Positions 56,811 through 64,000 of a stretch of 64,000 nt of DNA are shown in pieces. The notes beneath the pieces are model-generated. The model searched no databases. It had not been told where the DNA came from and saw only the letters and a program-made list of their open reading frames with translations. Made by a program: the position numbers and the translations under genes. Location: the NCBI GenBank assembly GCA_003116995.1, contig BDSL01000031.1, positions 1 to 64,000 of the forward strand, given 5' to 3'. Within the stretch, counting starts at the first letter, position 1. The number at the start of each line of letters is the position of its first letter. The DNA comes from Yamagishiella unicocca. Its lineage: Eukaryota; Chlorophyta; Chlorophyceae; Chlamydomonadales; Volvocaceae.

Positions 56811-59800
56811 CTACGAGCCCATCACTAGCGCGCGCACCCTCAACCTCAATGACCGCAGCCGGCCCCGGATTCCGCCGCCGACCGTGCCGCCGCCGCCTCC
56901 TCCCGCGGCATCCGACCCCTGGGTCGCCACCTTGGGCTGTCTGATGCATAGGCTGCTGGCGCGCTCACTTGCAGGTTGGACCGGTGGCTCGACGGCCATC
57001 CAAGAGTGACGTTGGACTCCTGTGCGCACACTGAACGAACCCTCGTCGCCTTGGGCAGAACCGGAGCGCCGGGCCGCCGCTCGACCTCCGTCAGTGGAGG
57101 AGGTACGGCCGGGGGCGCCGCCGTCAGCCCAAGCGGACCCCGCCGCCGCCGTTGGCCTGCAGCCGGACGTCCGATTGGGAGTCTGAGAGTCGATTTCAAA
57201 GCCGCCGTACTTGTCGTACGCTATCGTCATGACGCCACCCTCCTCTGCCTCTGGAATCGTCGGGCCGACGGCTTTGTGTCCGGTGTCGTGGCTACTGCAG
57301 CCAGCGCTGCCGCCCCAGGCACCCTGGTCGTTGCCGGCTCCGCCGCCGCCACCCCCGCCGCCGTCACCGCCGCCGCCACTCCCGCCGCCACCACCGCCGC
57401 CGCCGGTGTTTATTGCCGCCGCCAGCGCTGCAAACGCCTCTCCACTGCTGCTGGACCCCACCAATGTACCGCTGCTCGCCGCAAACAGCTTGCTGCCTCC
57501 GGACGGCTTCGTGCCGTACAGCTGGAGCGCGCTGGGTCCGCCACGTCTCACGGAGGCGTCGTCGCTGCCAACCACGCCGTACAGCTTGTCTGGGACCTGC
57601 CTCCCGGAGGTGACGCTCGGCCACCCGCTCTCCAACCGTGAGGTGCTCGAGCGCAGTACCACGACGGACGAGTCGTACACACCGCTGCCGTGGCCGCCCG
57701 TGCTGTTGCCGTTGCCGCCGATCACGTGGAAGCTGCCTCCAAGCGAGCCGCTGCCGCAGTGAGTGCCAGCGCCGCCACCTCCGGTACGGCGGCCGGAGCG
57801 CGACCAGGATCGACACGACCCAAACACGCCATTGAGGGCGGCACTTGCTGCCGGGCAACAGCCGCCCACCTTTGAGTTGGACGACCCCGTCCCCGCTGCT
57901 GCCGTCATGGACCCGGGTCGCGAACCCAGTTTGGACTCAGATTCGGAACTGTTGCGGTTGCTCAGCCTGTGAAAGCGCAGCCCAAGCAACTGGGCTGGCG
58001 CCGTGGCGTGGCAGGCGATCGGAGGCTGTTGCTGCTGCAGCTTGAGCTGCGGCTCAAGTTGCTCGCATGGTTGCTGTTGGACGACGGTGGCATCATGGCC
58101 CAATCCGACCCCCTGCTCGGCCGCTGCGGCCGCTGCGGCCGCTGCAGCGGCGCCTCCGCCGCCACCCGAAGACGCAACTGCAGCCCGTACCCGCACAAGA
58201 CTGGGCGATCCCGCTTCTGTTGCTGCGGACGAGGCTGTAGCAGCTGTGGCCGGCTCGTAGCCCACGTTACCGATGCTCAGCAACGACACTCGGGACACGC
58301 CGCCGCCGCCACCGCCACCGCCACCGCCACCGCCACCGCCGCTGATCCAGGTGGCGGATTGCGACCCCTCGACCGGCGGCAGGCACGCTGAGGACATCGT
58401 CGTGGTCGCCTGTGAGGGGGAAAACGGGTCGGGCCAGGGGGAAACGTCGGGTTTGTTGTCGTGCGTGGAAGGGGGGCGCAAGATGGTTGCACGGCGCACG
58501 ACCGCTACCCGTGGAACCCCCAGCAGCTTACCTGCTCCCCCGGCATGCGTAGGAAGTGGTTGCCAGCGTGCAGCGCCCGCTGTGTCGTGGTTAAGCGCAG
58601 GCTGTGGCAGGCCCGCGGTGGCGGTGGCGGTGGCGGCGGCACAGAGGCGCTGTCACCGCCTCTGCCCACCTCGCACTGGCTTGTCACAGCCCTGTTAAGG
58701 GGCAGGAACAGCCAGCTGGGGAGGGACATGGCGGGACGAGCACCCTTGCTGCCGCCTCCCTGGACCATGCCGTACTCGGCGCCAGAGGCCCCACTTCGGC
58801 CCGTGGTGCCACCGCGGCTGCCGCCGCCGCCAGGGAATGCAGTGCCGACGCTGGCGGCGGCAATGGAGCCGTACTGCGGCGTGTAGCTTGGCGACCGGGA
58901 TCCCGTCATATCAGCACCACCGGTGCCGTGTGAGCCAAGCCACCGTTTGGTGTGGGTGAAGGTGCTGGCGGCCGGCGGCGGCTGACCGCCGCTGACGACC
59001 CTGAACGACTGCAGCGCCCAGCTCAACAACCAATTGGGCTGCTGCCGGTGCTGGTGGCAGTGTGGGCCGCTGTGCCCCCCGGGTGAAGGGGGAAGGAGGG
59101 CGCTGCCGCGCCTGAGGTCGACTGCCTCGGTCAATGGTGATGTGGCGAAGTCAATCTGGTCGTAGTCGAAAGTGCAGGTCGAGGGCAGCTCGCCGCAGGC
59201 CAAGACTTCGACCACGTCACCGGCGGCGGTGCCACCCGCGTCCGCGCCGGCGGGCGATTCTGTAACAATGTTCGTGCCTGCAGGACGCACCGGCACCGGA
59301 GTCCCCAAGTGTTAATCCTAGGCAACAGCACGAGCAGCAGCAGCAGGAGCAGCAACGACAGCAACCGCCAACAGCACGAAGAGCTGTTGTACCTCCGCCG
59401 CGCATCCGCCGCGCATCGGTGCGCCTATTTGCCTGTCCAACACCTTCCCTATACCCTGTGCCGCACATATGATGCCGTACAGGGCGTCACAGGCGACGCA
59501 GGCCGCAGCGCTACGTGGCCACCTACCCCGCGTGTCGGTGGTGTGGGTATTGGTGTGGGTGGGCGACGACAGGAAGAGCAGGCTGGCGCGGAGGGGGGGC
59601 CCGCGGCGGTGCGGCAGCTGGTCACCGTGCCCCAGGAACTGCGACAGCGCCGGCGCTCCGGACGGGCTCCCAATACACGCCAGCTCGCCTATCAGCACAG
59701 CCTCGTTCGTGTCGGTCGCGAACTGGGACAGAGTGTCGTACCGTGGCTCCCCCAGGCAGCCGCCGTCGCCGCTGCCGTTGCTGCTGTCGCCCAGGACGGT

Positions 59801-62800
59801 GGGGTCGCGCAGCCTGGCGGCAGACACTTTCGGCACTCGGACAGATTTGCTGCGGGAGCTGGGGCGCAGCGTCGACGTCGGCAGCGGCCGTGACAGCGAC
59901 GTCGATGTCGACGGCGGACGCGCGCCGTCGTTGGAGCCAACCACTTTTAGGATGAAGGTCAAACTGGAACTACCCTCCACGGTGCCGCCGCTGGACAGGG
60001 CGGAAGCGCCGCGCAGCACACGTCCGTAACCCGCCGTCTCGGGCCCGCCGGCGGAGGCGCCGGCGTACGGCAGCGTTCTGGCTCCGTCGGAGGTTATGGC
60101 AGCGGCGCCGACGGCGGTGTCAGATCGCGGCAGCGTTCTGACGATGTGATCGTACGTGGTAGTTGCGGCGCCGCAATCGGCTGCGGATGGGAGGCCCTTG
60201 TTGGTTCCGGAGCCGGCAGTAGCGGCTGCGCCGCCACCGGCGATTGCGTACCCTGCGCCAACGCCAGGCGGCATCCTGGCGCTCCTGAAAACCTCGCCTG
60301 CGAGGTCAGCGAGTGACCGCGACCTGGTGCGCCCGGCGGCGGCGGTAGCAGCAACAGGCGCGCCGGCGATGGCGTCATTGTGCAGCAGGATTCTGGTGCT
60401 GGCGAATGCTGCGGCACCGCCAGCATCTGCGACGGCGGTGGCGGCGGTGGCGGTGTCGTCGTCGTCGGCGGCGGCCGTGGAGACGGCGGCGGCAGCGGTG
60501 GCGGCTGTCAAGATCCCGGCGCCCAAGCCGGCAGGAAGGCCACCGATGAAGCTGACGCCAGCTACCTCCTGCGGCGGTGCTGCCTCAGAAGAAGACAGAA
60601 GCGACACTGGCCGAGGGTTTGACGTTGGCAGCAGTGGCGGCGGCGGCGGCGGCGGCGCCTCGGGTTGTGTCGCGCTGTCTGCCACGGCTTTGACAGCAAC
60701 GGCAGTAACGGCAGTACCGCCAGTGTGCGACGAAGAATTGGGCCACTCCACGTATGACATGTCGTACACGGCATCCTCACCCCTTCCTGGAGCCAAGTTT
60801 GAGGGCAGCTGTCGCTGCTGAGGGGTGATGGCGGCATCGGCGGGTAGCCGGGGCTCCGCCTGCCGTACCTCAGTCAGGGACTCGGTTGTTGCGGCGGATA
60901 TCATATGCCAACCGCTTGCCAAGCCAGCGGCGACGAGGGCCTCTGTACGGCCCGGCGCGCTGCCAGCAACGGTGGCAGTGGCGGGAGCGGGCTTCATATC
61001 CTCTGCCGGCGCTGGCGCGACGCGGGCTGTGATGGTGCACGCCACGTCCGGGGCGTACGGCAGCTGCTTGGCCAGGTCGGTATTGGCGATCATGCGCCGC
61101 ACGTCCCAGAAGTACGGCATTTGAAGCAGCTGCTGAACCGTGGGTCGGCGCAGGGGATCCAGGGTGAGGCAGGCGGCAATGACCTCGAACAGGCGGGGGT
61201 CTAGGTCCTGCGAAGATTGGAGTTTGCGTTTGCAGTTGGGGAGAGGCAACGGCAATGTTGGCGGCGGGTGAGTGGTGTCGTGGGCTACCGGCGAATGCCC
61301 GGGTAAACCCGCCAACTACCAGCTGAGTGATAACAGTTCAGTCCCCAGCTGTTGAACCCTGACAATACTCCTCGCCGCCGCCGCAAACATGGGTTCATGT
61401 AAATCGGCACCAACGACCCGCCCCTCCCCGACCAATGTGCCCACTACATCCTGCCTATCAGCCACGCAGCGGAGACCCCGATAGCACACTGCCGACCCGT
61501 GGGTCGTCCAACATCCTCACCGGCAGCCGCTGGCGCAGCGTCCTGAGCCGCGGCGGTGGCGCCCACAGCGCCTGCAACCTCACATCGCGCCGCATGCACG
61601 AGGTCTGGGCGGGCGGCAGCGGCCCCAGGCAGCGCATGATGCGCCACAGCTGGTCCACAGTGGAGCGGCCTGGTGGGTGGGTGGGCGGGTACGTGAGTGG
61701 GCAGGTGGGTTCGAGGGAGACCCGTGGGCAGGTGGGTGGGTGGGCGGGTGGATGAGTGTGCAGGATGCTGCTTGGGCTTTAGGGTTTTGACGGGTAGGTA
61801 TCAGAACCGGAGGATGCCTAGGGCGGGTGGTCCAATACACACCACAGGGCAGGCCCCGAAGTGGCCAGGGGTTGCCGTACTAAGGGTCGGTGGTGCATCC
61901 GTTCGTAATGCCTCCTAGGGTCGGCCAAAACCCTAACGCTCCACACCCACCGGGGAACAGCGGGCACCCCGTGGCCAGCTCAGCCAACGTGCAGCCGTAC
62001 GACCATATGTCGATGGGTGTGCCGTACCAGTCGCCCACGAGGACCTGCGTTGGGAAGCGCGTCGGGGGAAGAAGGAGGTGGTGTGGGGGCGCAGGAGGAG
62101 GAGGAAGAGGGGGAGGAAAGGGGGCCGGGCGAGGAGGAGCAGGAGGGAGGAGGAGCGGGGCAGTGGAGGACGGCGCAGGAGGACTGAAGCCGAGTCCCAC
62201 ATAATATCAAAGAACAAAAGTACGGAAGTGTCAATGTACGAAAGTACCAAAGCTGGTACCCCCTCGCACCTCTGGCGGTCGATACCACCTCGTCATGATG
62301 TACGACGACAGACCACCAATGGCGCCGCCACCGCCGCCGCCAGGCGCCCTCCAGATGCCCCTACCACCGCTGCCGGCCCCGCCACCACGGTCGACTCTGA
62401 TGCCGCCGCCCCGAGCGACTACGGACCTTGCGAAGCCGAAGTCGCAAAGCTTTACGACTCCTCCGCTGCCAACCCCCGGGTTGTATCCGGTTAACAACAC
62501 GTTGGCTGGCTTGACATCACGGTGCATGACCTGTTGGGAGGGCGCAGGCGCAAGGATCCGTTCACGGTTTCAGTTCAACGTTCATCATTTCCCACTGCCC
62601 ACCATTCGCCACCCCTGCCCCCCTTTGCCAAACCTGCCGCGCCTTGCCCTCATTTGCCGCCCTTGGCTGCCCTGCCCTGCAGCACCACCAGCACGAACAG
62701 CGGCTGCTGCCCTGCCCTAGAGTGGCAGCAGCACTAGCCCCGGCCACTGCGGCTGGGAGTAGCGCTACAGCCGCCGCTGCTGCTGACTCAGCTCGAACGC

Positions 62801-63529
62801 ACCCCGTTGTCGTGGCAGTGCCCCAGCGCGTGAAGCAACTGCCAGGCGACGGACTTGACCATAGGGCTCGGCAGCGACCCGGAAGGGTGGCGGTCCAGCT
62901 CCTGAGACCAGCAGGGTGGGGGGGGGGAGTGAGAGGAAACCCGTAGGTCGCCACTTAAGAGATAAGTAAGAAACCGACGAGACAGTTTGGGACACTTGGG
63001 GGGGGGAGGGAAAGCGCGCCTGCCCGCCTGCCCACCGACCCACCGACCCACCTGGTGCAGGCTCCGCTCCACGAACTCAAACACCAGGTAGACCCTGAGG
63101 ACCCGACCAACATGTGAGTGCGGGAGGGGGGCGGGTGCGGGTGGGTAATGGCCGCGGGGGTTCAGCACACTTTGCCGTACAAGCCGCACGTGCCGACCCT
63201 TTCAACCACCATTGGCCCCTAACTTGGCATACGTGCGTTTCGTCAAGGTCGTCACAACACGGAACACATAATCAACCCCACCCCAAGTGATCCTTCGGGA
63301 GTTCGCGGCAGGTCCCGGTAAGGCCCGATAAGGCCTCCATCATGGCCTGTGCGCTGACAACCATGAAACAGGCCCGACACAAAAGGCGATGCAAGACGCG
63401 AGGGGCGATACGCCCCTTATCACCGCACCTGCCGCTTTGGCTCCTGAAAGCCTCGAGCAGCTTAACAATGTTCACATGTTGCGGGAGGGTCTTCAGGACT
63501 TTTACCTCCCGCAACGTAAGCCGCATCAC
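56811..63529 (-). CDS. CDKL-type protein kinase with long C-terminal tail (kinase 2, 5' end outside window)
   Basis: Kinase exons in order: 63,529-63,429; 63,094-63,052; 62,901-62,803; 62,530-62,270; 62,044-61,951; 61,669-61,521; 61,207 onwards. Landmarks: [63 protein letters not shown] (catalytic Asp); KLCDFGFAR; a Gly-rich activation-loop insert of about 28 residues; [65 protein letters not shown]-loop and Lys exons are not in the window. The tail starts [13 protein letters not shown], as in kinase 1, and continues in frame to a stop at 59,318. Alternatively it splices (acceptor ctgcag near 59,282) into 59,280-58,531 and then 58,410-56,811, whose frame ends RALVMGS; those exons were not phase-proven. 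Same family and likely ciliary role as kinase 1. Confidence 0.8.
58300..58345. repeat. ccgccaccg triplet tract (poly-Gly on the minus strand)
   Basis: The tract ccgccgccaccgccaccgcc encodes a run of about 15 glycines in the putative tail exon of kinase 2. Similar shorter tracts lie at 57,340-57,410. Confidence 0.8.
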
Positions 63530-64000
63530 CTAAATTGTGATGAGGAAGTGGCAATTAAATACATTTTGTCAGACGCAACTGGAACCCGGGCGATCCGAGT
63601 CACGGTTATGGAATTGCCAACACAAACCTGCCGTCTTAGAGTTTGTACTACATGATCGCGTGGCAGGGGTAACTGACAGGTTTGCGGCCCATCGGCCAGG
63701 TAAAATAAGCTACCGAAATAGATTGCCAGCAATACTCAATATTGTTCATGCCCATTCGCATGCCAACTTTGACCTGTCGCCCTAAAACGTACGCACACCA
63801 TTTCCCCAATGAAAACCAAGTCTGAAAGTCTCTGTGGACTTTAAATTCAAAGTGTAAGTATCTCATTAGAGGCTTTATCAGGCAGTCATAACTTTGCAAT
63901 AAGTTCCAGCTAGGGTTCTACTCAGCGTTATGCTCTTCTGGATTCTAATCGCGCTACCAAGTGTTTGCAACGTATCCTGATAGTATTTGCAGCCATTACT
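63530..64000. other. Upstream intron or flank of kinase 2, no exon recognised
   Basis: No ATP-loop (G-x-G-x-Y-G) or A-V-K exon could be found on the minus strand here, so the 5' exons of kinase 2 lie further right. The sequence is AT-richer than the gene body. Confidence 0.5.

Noticed and set aside
1..64000. tRNA, rRNA or other structured RNA genes
   Set aside because: No cloverleaf arms or rRNA-like blocks were noticed by eye. This was not an exhaustive search; a covariance-model scan would settle it.

Overview
The window looks like nuclear DNA of a volvocine green alga (Volvox/Chlamydomonas relatives). This is an inference. The genes are split by many short GT-AG introns, the DNA is GC-rich with long Gly/Ala/Pro/Ser-coding tracts, non-LTR retrotransposon debris is abundant, and the recognisable genes are eukaryotic. 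About half of the window is repeats or transposon sequence.

Left part (1-26.1 kb). Positions 1 to about 10,905 are a satellite with a 142-bp unit (about 77 units). It joins directly to a broken copy (B) of a LINE-like retrotransposon, which is split by a 3.1-kb piece carrying five phase-compatible minus-strand exons of an unrecognised gene (11,447-14,532). Next come a roughly 3-kb element with long terminal inverted repeats and an internal ~193-bp tandem array (about 15,177-18,181), a 179-bp tandem array, a 54-bp minisatellite, and a mosaic minus-strand region (20.3-22.15 kb) that holds one exon with the TruA pseudouridine-synthase signature. A longer copy (A) of the same LINE family lies at 22.86-26.13 kb. 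It has the same ~136-bp tandem repeats on both sides.

Middle part (28.4-44 kb). Two plus-strand host genes lie head to tail. The first is a SERINC/TMS-family membrane protein (11 exons, 29,033-32,869, 439 aa as modelled). The second is a FAD/NAD(P)-binding oxidoreductase of the 'N-terminal to SelD' family (15 exons found, 34,043-38,942; the first exon was not found). A second LINE family member (C) follows on the minus strand. It keeps the reverse-transcriptase YADD box, the post-RT module, a zinc-knuckle and a duplicated 282-bp tail.

Right part (44-64 kb). Two CDKL-type (cyclin-dependent-kinase-like) protein kinases converge on each other: one on the plus strand (44,166-49,386) and one on the minus strand (63,529 down to about 56,811, with its 5' end beyond the window). 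Their kinase-domain exons match in size and phase, so they look like an inverted duplicate pair. Each has a long low-complexity C-terminal tail. CDKL kinases control flagellar length in related algae, which makes that role a reasonable guess here. Between them are a few exon-like minus-strand pieces of unknown function and otherwise no recognisable gene.

Exon boundaries were placed by eye from splice signals, reading phase and family motifs. No alignment or database search was run.
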